Translations under genes and position numbers: made by a program
Assembly: GCF_001866645.1 (NCBI RefSeq)
Contig: NZ_MLYP01000009.1
Coordinates: forward strand, 1-62,009
Length of the DNA: 62,009 nt
DNA from: Streptomyces colonosanans
GTDB taxonomy: Bacteria > Actinomycetota > Actinomycetes > Streptomycetales > Streptomycetaceae
Reading direction: 5' to 3'
Shown here: piece by piece, positions 45,754-53,926 of the stretch
How the letters are laid out: the number at the start of each line of letters is the position of its first letter
Position numbering within the stretch: position 1 is the first letter of the stretch
Notes under the pieces: model-generated
Told to the model about the DNA's origin: nothing
Database searches by the model: none
The model's input: only the letters and a program-made list of their open reading frames with translations

Positions 45754-46764
45754 GTGTGCGGCGTCAGCCCGGCCCGCGGCCTGGGAGGTCGATGGCAGGG
45801 GCGGTTCGGCGTCGAATGGCTCGGCGCGGATCTGGTGCTGCTGCGAGCCGACAGCAGCAGGTGGCCTTCCCCGGGGAACGTCCTGGTGGTCCTTGACCGC
45901 GACGGCGCAGCGCTGGTCGACTGCGGATTCGGCACCGAGAACGGTATGGAGGCGCTGGAAGCCGGCCTACGGTCGGTCGGGCGGAGCCTGGCGGCGGTCC
46001 ACACGGTGCTGTGCACCCACCCGCACACCGACCATGCCGGAGCCGCGGCGAGCCTGGCCGCTGGACGTCGCGTACTGGTTCCGGCCGGTGCCCGCGCGAT
46101 CCTTGACGACCCCGCGCTGGTGGCCGAGGCGATCCTGCCCCCGGTGGTGCGGGAGTTCGCCCCCTGGCTCGCCGATCTCGATATCGACAGCCACTTTCAG
46201 GACGAATGCGGCGCGGTCGCGCTGCCACCGGACCACGCCGTGGAGGAGGTGCGGCCCGGAGCCGTGATCCGCTTGGGTGGCTACGCGTGGACCGCAGTGC
46301 CGACGCCCGGGCACGACGCGCACCTGATGTGCTACTGGGAGCAGCGCACCGGGATGCTCGTCTACTCGGACCTACTGGTCACCCGGGGTACCGCGATCCC
46401 CTGGTACGCGCCAGGGGGCGGGGGCACCGGCGCTTACCGGGAGAGCCTGCGGCGGGTCGCGGCGCTGGAACCCCGGCTCGGCATCTCCGGACACGGTGGG
46501 CTCCTGGAGGGACCCCATGCGGTGGCGATCAGTATCGAGGCCACCGAACGGCAGATCGCAGCGCGCACCGAACGGATCACGGCCGCCCTCGCCCGCGGGC
46601 CGGCGACCTTCGCGGAACTGGAGCGATGCGTGTACCCACCGGCGGTTCACGACGTCATCCCATGGGCCTCCAGCGTGACTGCGGTACACGTGACAGAGGC
46701 GCTGGAGTCCGGGGCCGCCAAGGCGGGCGACGGAGTCTTCGTGGCAACAGGAGGCCTTGGATGA
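45754..46764 (+). CDS. Metallo-beta-lactamase-fold hydrolase
   Basis: A 336-residue MBL-fold protein. THPHTDHAG (HxHxDH, about residue 90) is the zinc site, followed by PTPGHDAHL and YSDLLVTRG for the remaining ligands; the C-terminal 70 residues form a winged-helix-like tail seen in LACTB2-like MBL proteins. In this setting a thioesterase that releases an acid from CoA, or a safety valve for dead-end CoA esters, is plausible but unproven. It starts at GTG 45754, two bases after the dehydrogenase stop. Its end overlaps meaB. Confidence 0.85.
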   Translation: MCGVSPARGLGGRWQGRFGVEWLGADLVLLRADSSRWPSPGNVLVVLDRDGAALVDCGFGTENGMEALEAGLRSVGRSLAAVHTVLCTHPHTDHAGAAASLAAGRRVLVPAGARAILDDPALVAEAILPPVVREFAPWLADLDIDSHFQDECGAVALPPDHAVEEVRPGAVIRLGGYAWTAVPTPGHDAHLMCYWEQRTGMLVYSDLLVTRGTAIPWYAPGGGGTGAYRESLRRVAALEPRLGISGHGGLLEGPHAVAISIEATERQIAARTERITAALARGPATFAELERCVYPPAVHDVIPWASSVTAVHVTEALESGAAKAGDGVFVATGGLG

Positions 46765-47717
46765 CCGAGGACGATGACTTGGTGAGCCGGGTACTCGCCC
46801 GTGACCAGCGAGCCGGCGCCCGAATGATCACACTGATCGAAAACGACGCCCCAGGGGCGGCATCCCGGTTGGCAGAGCTGTTCCCGCACACCGGCCGGGC
46901 CGCCGTCATCGGCGTCACCGGCCCGCCCGGCGCCGGCAAGTCCACGCTGGTGGAGGGCATGGTGCGGGCCTGGCGCGACCGTGGCCGAACGGTGGGGGTG
47001 CTGGCGGTCGACCCGTCCAGTCCTTTCACCGGAGGCGCGATACTCGGCGACCGGATTCGGATGGCGTCGCTGACCGGCGATCCCGGCGTCTACGTCCGGT
47101 CGATGGCGAGCCGGGCCCACCTCGGCGGGCTCGCCGAGGCCACGCCTGCTGCCGTGCGGGTACTGGACGCCATGGGTATGGACGTCATCGTGGTGGAGAC
47201 CGTCGGGGTGGGTCAGAGCGAGATCGCCATCGCCGGCACCGCCGACTGCACCGTTCTCGTCACCATGCCCGGGGCCGGTGACGGGATCCAGGCGATGAAG
47301 GCCGGCGTTCTGGAGATCGGTGATGTCTTCGTGGTGAACAAGGCTGACCGAGAGGGAGCGCTGCGCACCCGGCGCGAACTGAATGCCATGCTCCGCATGC
47401 AGGATCGGACTCCCCGTCCCGTCGTCCTGCTCACCAAAGCAGACATGGGCGATGGCGTGGAGCAGGTAGTCCGGCAAGTCGAGGAGTTCCTTGACACCCG
47501 GCGCGGCAGCGGACAGTTGCAGAAGCGCAGGCTGCGGCACCTGGAGCGAGAGGCGCTCGAGTTGATCGGTGCGCAGGCGCGGCGGCGCACCCTGGCCACG
47601 CTTGACCAAGCGACGATCGACGAGCTCTCCGAAGCGCTGTGGGAGCGTCGCCAGGATCCGGCCACGGTCGCAGCGCGGGCACTGGCCGCGCTGCAATGGG
47701 CGGACAACGACTGCTGA
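46761..47717 (+). CDS. meaB: MeaB-type GTPase chaperone of the B12-dependent mutase
   Basis: A 318-residue G3E GTPase of the MeaB/ArgK group, which loads and protects adenosylcobalamin on acyl-CoA mutases. Walker A is GPPGAGKSTLVEG, Mg site AVDPSSPFTGGAILGDRIRM, switch region ETVGVGQSE, specificity motif VVNKADREG, and the C-terminal dimerisation arm is complete. Its place at the end of the operon confirms that the mutase is B12-dependent and active. ATGA overlap with the MBL gene. Confidence 0.95.
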   Translation: MTEDDDLVSRVLARDQRAGARMITLIENDAPGAASRLAELFPHTGRAAVIGVTGPPGAGKSTLVEGMVRAWRDRGRTVGVLAVDPSSPFTGGAILGDRIRMASLTGDPGVYVRSMASRAHLGGLAEATPAAVRVLDAMGMDVIVVETVGVGQSEIAIAGTADCTVLVTMPGAGDGIQAMKAGVLEIGDVFVVNKADREGALRTRRELNAMLRMQDRTPRPVVLLTKADMGDGVEQVVRQVEEFLDTRRGSGQLQKRRLRHLEREALELIGAQARRRTLATLDQATIDELSEALWERRQDPATVAARALAALQWADNDC

Positions 47718-47781
47718 AATGGCAGCGATCCGCCCTGCCCGAGCCCTTGCGGGGCGCATGGCGGGGCGCACGATCCGGGCC

Positions 47782-48498
47782 TCAGCCCGCCTCCGCACCC
47801 GCCCCGGCTAGCCTGACCTCGACGGCGTCGAGCAGCAGGTCCAGCGCGAACGGGTAGCCGCTGTGCCTCATGTCGGCCGCCAGCAGGCGTGCGGTGGCGG
47901 CGATGTTGGGGTGGGTGCTCGTGTCCAGGCGGCCGTAGCGCGCCTGCCAGACCTCGAGGTCGGCGGCCTGTGCGGCGGTCGGCAGGGCGAGCGCGGCCGC
48001 GTCCAGGGCCGCGAAGGCGAGCGCCTGGTCCACGAACGCGTGATAGATCCGCACCGCGTCCCGGTCGCCGAAGCCCGCCGAACGCAGCACGCCGAGGATC
48101 GTCTCCACGGCCCGCATCTCGTTGTCCCGCCCGGTCGTCCGGTGCGCCGCCAGCAGGGCGGCCTGTGGGTGCGCCTGGTACGAGGCGTGGATGCGCAGGC
48201 CCGCCTCGCACAGGTCGGCACGCCAGTCCCCGGTGGGCTGCCAGCCGTGCTGGGCCCGGCCGATGAGCTCGTCGGCGATGGCCAGCAACAGGTCGTCGGT
48301 GTTGCGGTAGTACCGGTAGAGCGCACTCGGATCGGCACCCAGTGCAGCTCCCAGCCGCCGGACCGTCAACGCCTCCGCACCATGCCGGCCGATCAGCCGC
48401 AGGGCCGTCTCGACGATGATCCGCTCGGACAGCATCGTGCCCTGCTTGGTCGGCCGTCTGCGTCGCCGCTGCGGCTCTGGCACTACACGCTCGATCAT
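47782..48498 (-). CDS. TetR-family regulator
   Basis: A 238-residue TetR protein. The basic N-terminus (PEPQRRRRRPTKQG) is followed by the DNA-binding domain (IIVETALRLIGRHGAEALTV, LGADPSALYRYYRNTDDLL) and a TetR_C-type ligand domain. It converges with meaB (64 bases apart) and diverges from the APC permease, so the 108-base gap at 48499-48606 is the likely control region. I see only a weak ACAC/GTGT inverted repeat near 48521-48535. It probably regulates the permease-amidohydrolase pair. Confidence 0.87.
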   Translation of the reverse strand: MIERVVPEPQRRRRRPTKQGTMLSERIIVETALRLIGRHGAEALTVRRLGAALGADPSALYRYYRNTDDLLLAIADELIGRAQHGWQPTGDWRADLCEAGLRIHASYQAHPQAALLAAHRTTGRDNEMRAVETILGVLRSAGFGDRDAVRIYHAFVDQALAFAALDAAALALPTAAQAADLEVWQARYGRLDTSTHPNIAATARLLAADMRHSGYPFALDLLLDAVEVRLAGAGAEAG

Positions 48499-48606
48499 GG
48501 ATCCGGAGCTTACGACAACACCATTGACGTGTGAAGGGGGCTGGCGTTTCATGGCCTGCCATCCGGCCCCTTCGGCCACGTTCCCCTATCAGCAAGGCGG
48601 AGATCA

Positions 48607-50124
48607 TTGGCAGTACCAGTAAGGGACGCGGGCAGCGCGCTGAGAAACAGCCCGCAGTCCCCCAAGACCGCGATGCGCAAGTCCATAGGCGTCGTCGACG
48701 GCATCGTCCTCGCCGCGTCGAGCACCGCGGCCACCAGCAGCATCGGTATCGGACTCGGTCTGATGGCGAGCATCGTCGGCCTGCACCTGCCGGCGATCAT
48801 GCTGCTGGCCTTCCTGCCCGTGCTCGGCATCGCCGGCGGATACGGACGGCTCAACCGTGCCGAACCCAACGCCGGCAGCAGCTACCAGTGGGTCGGCCGC
48901 ATTCTCAGCCCCTGGCTGGGCTTTTTGACCGGATGGGTCAACGTCGTCGGCACGATCGTGTTCATGGCTTACACCACCACGGTGACCGGCTCGGCAATCA
49001 TCCAGCTCCTCGGCCAGGCCAACCTCCACAGCGTCGCCGGCCTCTCCCTGGATCCGGACTCCACTCTCCAGTCCACCCTCCTCGGCATGGCCGTCCTGAT
49101 TGCCGCCGCGCTGGTCGCCGTCCGCGGACTCGACCTCGCTGCGCGTCTCCAGAAATACCTGCTGATCTTCGAGTACGGCGTGCTGCTCGCCTTCTGCGGC
49201 TACGGCCTGTTCGCCGGGGACCAGCCCTTCTCGCTCCAGTGGTACAACCCCTTCGACATCCCCTCGGCCGAAGCCCTCGCCCAGGGCATGGTGCTCGCCG
49301 TCTTCTGCTACTGGGGCTTCGAGTCGGTCTTCAGCGTCAGTGAGGAAGTCGCAGACCCGCGGGACGCCTCCCGCGGCGGTTTCATGGCGCTGACCGTCAT
49401 GCTGCTCCTGTTCCTGCTCGCCGGCACCGCCTTCCAGCGGGTCCTGCCACTGGGCGAACTGTCGGACAACGGCGCACAGGGGCTCGCCTACTTCGGTACG
49501 AAGCTCGCCCACCAGCCGCTGGCCGCACTGCCGCTCATCGCCCTCATGTTCTCCGCGGTGGCGTCGCTCCAGGCCTCCGTCATCCCCACCGCCCGCGGGA
49601 TGTACGCGATGGGCCGCGACGGTGTGCTCGGCTCCGTCTGGACGCGCCTGCACCCCAGGCACGGGACCCCCGCCGTCGGCACCCTGCTGATCACCGCGAT
49701 CGCCCTTGCCCTCGCCCTGCTGGCGCTGGTCATCCCCACCGTCAACGACTTGATCTTCGCCGCGGTCAACGCGATCGGCATCGTCGTCGCCCTCTACTAC
49801 GCCCTCACCGCCGCGGCCGCCGCCGTGCACTTCCGCCACCTGCTGCGCACCTCACCGATGGAGGCTCTGCGCGCGGTCGTCGGACCGGTGCTGGGCGCGC
49901 TCGCGCTGCTCGCCCTCGGCGGCTACCTCGTCTGGACCTTCTACCGCTCCACCGATCACTTCGAACTCTCCGCCGACAACGGCTGGTTCGCGTTGCTCGT
50001 CCCGATGTTGATGATCGGCTCCGGCCTCCTGGCCGCCGCGTGGGCCCGCGGGCGCCGCCGGTCGCCCTACTTCTTCCGTTCCCGCGACACCTCCTGCGAC
50101 AGCGACCCGCACAGCACCGGCTGA
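48607..50124 (+). CDS. APC-family amino acid permease
   Basis: A 505-residue permease with about twelve to fourteen hydrophobic segments. It shows the APC N-terminal block (KSIGVVDGIVLAASSTAATS), PNAGSSYQWVGRI after helix 2, and GFESVFSVSEEVADPRDASR before the central loop. Its substrate is likely an amino acid or related amine. The start is TTG 48607 with AAGGCGGAG ahead. The amidohydrolase follows 89 bases later, probably on the same message. Confidence 0.9.
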   Translation: MAVPVRDAGSALRNSPQSPKTAMRKSIGVVDGIVLAASSTAATSSIGIGLGLMASIVGLHLPAIMLLAFLPVLGIAGGYGRLNRAEPNAGSSYQWVGRILSPWLGFLTGWVNVVGTIVFMAYTTTVTGSAIIQLLGQANLHSVAGLSLDPDSTLQSTLLGMAVLIAAALVAVRGLDLAARLQKYLLIFEYGVLLAFCGYGLFAGDQPFSLQWYNPFDIPSAEALAQGMVLAVFCYWGFESVFSVSEEVADPRDASRGGFMALTVMLLLFLLAGTAFQRVLPLGELSDNGAQGLAYFGTKLAHQPLAALPLIALMFSAVASLQASVIPTARGMYAMGRDGVLGSVWTRLHPRHGTPAVGTLLITAIALALALLALVIPTVNDLIFAAVNAIGIVVALYYALTAAAAAVHFRHLLRTSPMEALRAVVGPVLGALALLALGGYLVWTFYRSTDHFELSADNGWFALLVPMLMIGSGLLAAAWARGRRRSPYFFRSRDTSCDSDPHSTG

Positions 50125-50213
50125 CCAGTCCACTGCGGACGCACCACGCAGACCACGATCCACGTTTCCTCCCGGCCCGCTCGCGGACCACCGACCCACC
50201 AGGAGAACCTCCT

Positions 50214-51851
50214 ATGACCAAGGCAGATCTGGTCTTCACCCACGGCCCCGTGCACACCGGGGACCCCGCCCGCACCCGGGCGAGCAGTCTCGCCGTCACC
50301 GGGCCGCGGATCTCGGCCGTCGGCCATGACGAGGTACGGGAGCTGATCGGCCCGAAGACCGAAGTGGTCGACCTCAGCGGCAAGCTGCTGCTCCCGGGCT
50401 TCCAGGACTCCCACATCCACGCCGTCTACGGGGGCATGGAGCTGGCCGAGTGCGACCTCACCGGTGCCGTGGAAGTCGACGAATATCTGCGCCGCCTCCG
50501 CGAGTTCGCCGACGCCCACCCCGAGAACACCTGGATCACCGGCGGCGGCTGGTCCATGGAGAGCTTCGAGGGCGGCCTTCCGAGCAGGCAGCTGCTCGAC
50601 TCCGTGGTGCCGGACCGGCCGGTGTATCTGGTCAACCGCGACCACCACGGAGCCTGGGCCAACACCCGTGCGCTGGAACTCGCGGGCGTCACCCGGGACA
50701 CCCCGGACCCCGCCGACGGCCGGATCGAACGGGAGGCCGACGGCACACCAAGCGGCGTCCTCCAGGAAGGCGCCACCGGCCTGGTGGCCCGGCTGGTACC
50801 CGCGAAGACCGCCGCCGACCGCCTCGACGGCCTGCTGCGCGCTCAGCGGCTGCTGCACTCGCTCGGTATCACCGGCTGGCAGGACGCCCTGCTCGGCGAG
50901 TTCAACGGCCAGCCGGACCCCTCCGACGCATACCTCACCGCCGCCCGCGAGGGCACCCTCACCGCCCGGGTCAACGGCGCGCTCTGGTGGAACCGCGGCC
51001 GCGGCCCGGACCAGATCCCGGAGCTGGTCTCCCGCCGCGCGGAACTGAACCACGGCAGGTTCCGGGCCGACTCGGTGAAGATCATGCAGGACGGCATCGC
51101 GGAGAACTTCACCGCCGCGCTGACCAGCCCCTACCTGGACGCCTGCGGCTGCGCCACCGACAACAGCGGCCTGAGCTTCGTCGACCCGGTCGCGCTGCGC
51201 TCACACGTCACCGAACTCGACGCACTCGACTTCCAGGTACACTTCCACGCCCTCGGCGACCGCGCGGTACGCGAGGCGCTGGACGCGATCGAGGCGGCCC
51301 GCACGGCCAACGGCCACCGTGCCACCCGGCACCACCTCGCCCACCTGCAGGTGGTCCACCCGGACGACATCCCGCGCTTCGCGCAGCTCGGCGCGATCGC
51401 CAACATCCAGCCTCTCTGGGCCGCCCACGAGCCGCAGATGGACAAGCTGACCATTCCATTCCTGGGTCCCGAACGCGCCGCCTGGCAGTACCCCTTCGGC
51501 TCCCTGCTGCGGGCCGGTGCGACCCTGGCGGCGGGCAGCGACTGGTCCGTGAGCAGCCCCGACCCGCTCGCCGGGCTCCATGTCGCCGTCAACCGGATGG
51601 AGCCAGGGGCGACCGACGGCCGGATCTTCCTGCCCGAACAGCGTCTCGACCTCGCCACCGCGGTCGCGGCCTACACGGCGGGTTCGGCCCACGTCAACGG
51701 CCTGGACGATGCCGGCACCCTGCGGCCGGGCCACCTCGCCGACCTGGTGGTCCTCGACCGGGACATCTTCACCGCCCCGGCCGAGGAGATCCACACGGCC
51801 CGGGCTCTGCGGACCTACGTGGGTGGAGCGCTGGTGTACTCCGCCTCCTGA
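50214..51851 (+). CDS. YtcJ-like amidohydrolase (amidohydrolase 3 family)
   Basis: A 545-residue metal-dependent amidohydrolase. HTGDPARTRASSLAV at the N-terminus, GFQDSHIHAVYGG with HxH (about H67/H69), KIMQDGIAEN with a carbamylated-lysine type position, HFHALGD, HLAHLQVV and AAGSDWSVSSPDP give the full metal-site set. Members hydrolyse N-acyl or N-substituted formamides and related amides. AGGAGA precedes ATG 50214. Its last 20 or so codons fall in the 283-base repeat, which explains the remnant of a second copy at 28684-28747. Confidence 0.9.
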   Translation: MTKADLVFTHGPVHTGDPARTRASSLAVTGPRISAVGHDEVRELIGPKTEVVDLSGKLLLPGFQDSHIHAVYGGMELAECDLTGAVEVDEYLRRLREFADAHPENTWITGGGWSMESFEGGLPSRQLLDSVVPDRPVYLVNRDHHGAWANTRALELAGVTRDTPDPADGRIEREADGTPSGVLQEGATGLVARLVPAKTAADRLDGLLRAQRLLHSLGITGWQDALLGEFNGQPDPSDAYLTAAREGTLTARVNGALWWNRGRGPDQIPELVSRRAELNHGRFRADSVKIMQDGIAENFTAALTSPYLDACGCATDNSGLSFVDPVALRSHVTELDALDFQVHFHALGDRAVREALDAIEAARTANGHRATRHHLAHLQVVHPDDIPRFAQLGAIANIQPLWAAHEPQMDKLTIPFLGPERAAWQYPFGSLLRAGATLAAGSDWSVSSPDPLAGLHVAVNRMEPGATDGRIFLPEQRLDLATAVAAYTAGSAHVNGLDDAGTLRPGHLADLVVLDRDIFTAPAEEIHTARALRTYVGGALVYSAS

Positions 51852-52067
51852 CGGCCGCGCCGTCGGAGCGCGGCACCGCCTGCGGGCTCGCCACCGCGCT
51901 CCGACGACGTCCGGATCTCCAGCCTCGTCCGCACCAGCGCGCCCGTCGGCTCCAGGCTCCCGCTCTCCAGGGCCGCGACGAGCAGCTCGACGCCCTTCTC
52001 GGCCACGCTCACCGGCTGGAGGTTCAGGGTCGTGACGGGCGGGTCGGCGTGGGCGGCCGAGGTGTCC
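51785..52067. repeat. 283-base direct repeat, copy B, with truncated lacI 3' end
   Basis: Same sequence as 28684-28966. Here the amidohydrolase is complete and the LacI gene is the remnant: only its last 72 or so codons on the minus strand (51848-52067), with no start. At 52066 it switches directly into a decayed ATPase fragment. Confidence 0.92.
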
Positions 52068-52176
52068 GTGGGCATCCGCGACTCGCGCGGCGCGCAGCGG
52101 CGCTACCCGCACCAGTTCTCCGACGACATGCTCCAGCACGTCGTCATCGCGGCGGCACCGGCAAGCCGGGCCTCTT
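52066..52176 (+). pseudogene. Decayed fragment of an Opp-type ATPase gene
   Basis: About 110 bases match 33868-33977 in the operon 2 ATPase at roughly 85 percent by my count. The frame reads GIRDSRGAQRRYPHQFSDDM, then LQHVVIAAAPASRAS and a stop; the ABC signature FSGG has become FSDD. The fragment follows the truncated lacI in the same order and orientation as in the intact cluster, as if 4.9 kb between them had been deleted. Confidence 0.8.
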
Positions 52177-52212
52177 AAGTTGTGGGAACAACACCCCGAA
52201 CTTCACAGCGAG

Positions 52213-52241
52213 TTGACCAGGACTTCATCAGAATCCTGATG
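52213..52241 (+). other. Possible left end of the TnpB element
   Basis: TTGAC (52213-52217), a typical IS605-type target/TAM sequence, is followed 8 bases later by a perfect CATCAG/CTGATG hairpin (52226-52241). The element would then run 52218-53926. No TnpA gene is present between here and 52661, and I see no other gene in that stretch. Confidence 0.35.
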
Positions 52242-52488
52242 CCTGCCAGTCTGAACAATCGGCAGGATTCCTGTCCTGGCGGTTGTCACCACCTCGGCCG
52301 TGAACGGCGCCATCGTGTGTACCCGGTCGTTCACACCTGGTCGCGCTCCCGACTGTCCCCTACGACAGGGAAGCCACGGGTCGCCGTCACTCAGTCGACC
52401 GCGATGCCGCTGGACCGCGCGGGTGACTCGGGTCGACCCACAGGACGTCAGTCGCCCCGACGGGCCGCTCGGCGGGCGTCGCCAGGGA

Positions 52489-52502
52489 GCCTGCCGCGGC
52501 AC
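52489..52502. repeat. Isolated MITE end
   Basis: GCCTGCCGCGGCAC, followed by TAG, is identical to the right terminus of the element at 28348-28578. The rest of the element is not recognisable to the left. Confidence 0.5.
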
Positions 52503-52661
52503 TAGGCTCTCCACCAGACCGTGCCTGACATGAGTCGTTCCCCATGCGTCGCACGAACTGCTGACTGAGCGCCAAGTGCACATCATCGCCGAAACAACTT
52601 GCCTGCCCCGTCTGTAGTCGTTCTCCTCGCCCATGAGACCGAGCGCAGTAGGGTCTTGTTT

Positions 52662-53909
52662 GTGCAGCTCCGCTATAACTACCGGGCCTACCCGGATGCC
52701 ATCCAGCGCGGTGCACTGGCGCGCGCGTTCGGGTGCGCCCGCGTGGTGTGGAACGACTGCCTGCGCGACCGCAAGGAAGCGCACGCGGCGGGACTGCCGT
52801 ATGTGAAGTCGGCCCAGTTGTCCCGGCTTCGCATCACCCAGGCCAAGCACACCGAGGAACGGGCCTGGCTCGCCGACGTGTCAGCGGTCGTCCTGCAACA
52901 ATCCCTGCGGGACCTGGACACCGCCTACAAGAACTTCTTCGACGGCCTCCAGGGCAAGCGGCAGGGCCGGAAGACCGGGCCGCCCCGGTACAAGTCGAAA
53001 AAGGACACCCGGCAGTCGATCCGCCTCAACACCAACGCCTTCTCCCTCCAGGACAACGGCACGGTGTACGTGGCCAAGGTCGGCAACCTCAAGGTCACAT
53101 GGTCCCGCCGGCTTCCGGCCGCGCCCACGTCCCTGACCGTCACCAAGGACAGCTGCGGCCGGTACTTCCTCAGCTTCGTCGTGGACACCGACCCGGACAT
53201 CCTCCCCGAGCGAGAGGCCGACGCCGGTCTCGACCTCGGCCTGTCCGCCTTCGCCGTCCTGTCCGACGGCCGGAAAATCGACAGCCCCCGCTTCCTGCGC
53301 CGGGCCGAGAAGAAACTCAAGCGCCTTCAGCGGGAGGTGTCCCGCAAGGCCAAAGGATCGAAGAACCGGGCCAAGGCCCGCATCAAGGTCGCACGCCAGC
53401 ACGCCAAGGTGGCGGGCCGGCGCCGGGACTGGCACCACAAGGTATCCACACAGATCATTCGCGACAACCATGCGGTGTACGTGGAAGACCTCGCGGTGTC
53501 CGGCCTCGGCCGCACCCGGCTCGCCAAGTCCGTGCACGACGCGGGATGGTCCGCGTTCGTCGGCATGCTGGAGTACAAGGCGGTCAAACACGGCCGCACC
53601 TTCGCCAAGGTGAACCGTGCCTTCCCGTCCTCTCAGGTCTGCTCGGCCTGCGGATTCAGGGACGGCCCCAAGCCCCTGCACGTCCGGGAGTGGACGTGCG
53701 GCGAGTGCGGCACCGTGCACGACCGCGACCACAACGCAGCACGCAACGTCCTGTTCGAAGGACGCCGTATCGTCGCCGCCGGACGGGCGGAGACGCTAAA
53801 CGCCTCGTGGAGCGCCGGTAAGACCAGGACGAAAGTCCCGGCACAGCGCAGTGAAGCAGGAAGCCCCCGGACGGGTCAGCCGACCCAGGCCGGAATCCCT
53901 GGACTTTAG
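52662..53909 (+). CDS. tnpB: TnpB RNA-guided nuclease of an IS605-type element
   Basis: A 415-residue TnpB, intact by sequence. The RuvC residues are D191 (AGLDLGLSAF), E275 (YVEDLAVSGL) and an Asp in HDRDHNAARNV (about 354-356); the zinc finger cysteines are at 327, 330, 346 and 349 (CSAC, CGEC). The N-terminus VQLRYNYRAYPD is typical; GTG 52662 fits it. TnpB is a guide-RNA-directed DNA nuclease that favours element retention. There is no tnpA transposase in the window, so the element would need one in trans. The 3' end of the gene overlaps the predicted guide RNA. Confidence 0.93.
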   Translation: MQLRYNYRAYPDAIQRGALARAFGCARVVWNDCLRDRKEAHAAGLPYVKSAQLSRLRITQAKHTEERAWLADVSAVVLQQSLRDLDTAYKNFFDGLQGKRQGRKTGPPRYKSKKDTRQSIRLNTNAFSLQDNGTVYVAKVGNLKVTWSRRLPAAPTSLTVTKDSCGRYFLSFVVDTDPDILPEREADAGLDLGLSAFAVLSDGRKIDSPRFLRRAEKKLKRLQREVSRKAKGSKNRAKARIKVARQHAKVAGRRRDWHHKVSTQIIRDNHAVYVEDLAVSGLGRTRLAKSVHDAGWSAFVGMLEYKAVKHGRTFAKVNRAFPSSQVCSACGFRDGPKPLHVREWTCGECGTVHDRDHNAARNVLFEGRRIVAAGRAETLNASWSAGKTRTKVPAQRSEAGSPRTGQPTQAGIPGL

Positions 53910-53926
53910 GCCAGGGAGCACGTCAA
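53760..53926 (+). ncRNA. Predicted omega RNA (reRNA) scaffold and right end of the TnpB element
   Basis: The element ends with the hairpin CCCTGG-ACTTTAGG-CCAGGG (53897-53916) followed by GCACGTCAA, the standard right-end layout of IS605-type TnpB elements, in which the guide RNA scaffold overlaps the tnpB 3' end. The guide would start at 53927 and so match the flanking phosphatase gene. The 5' edge is a guess. Confidence 0.5.
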
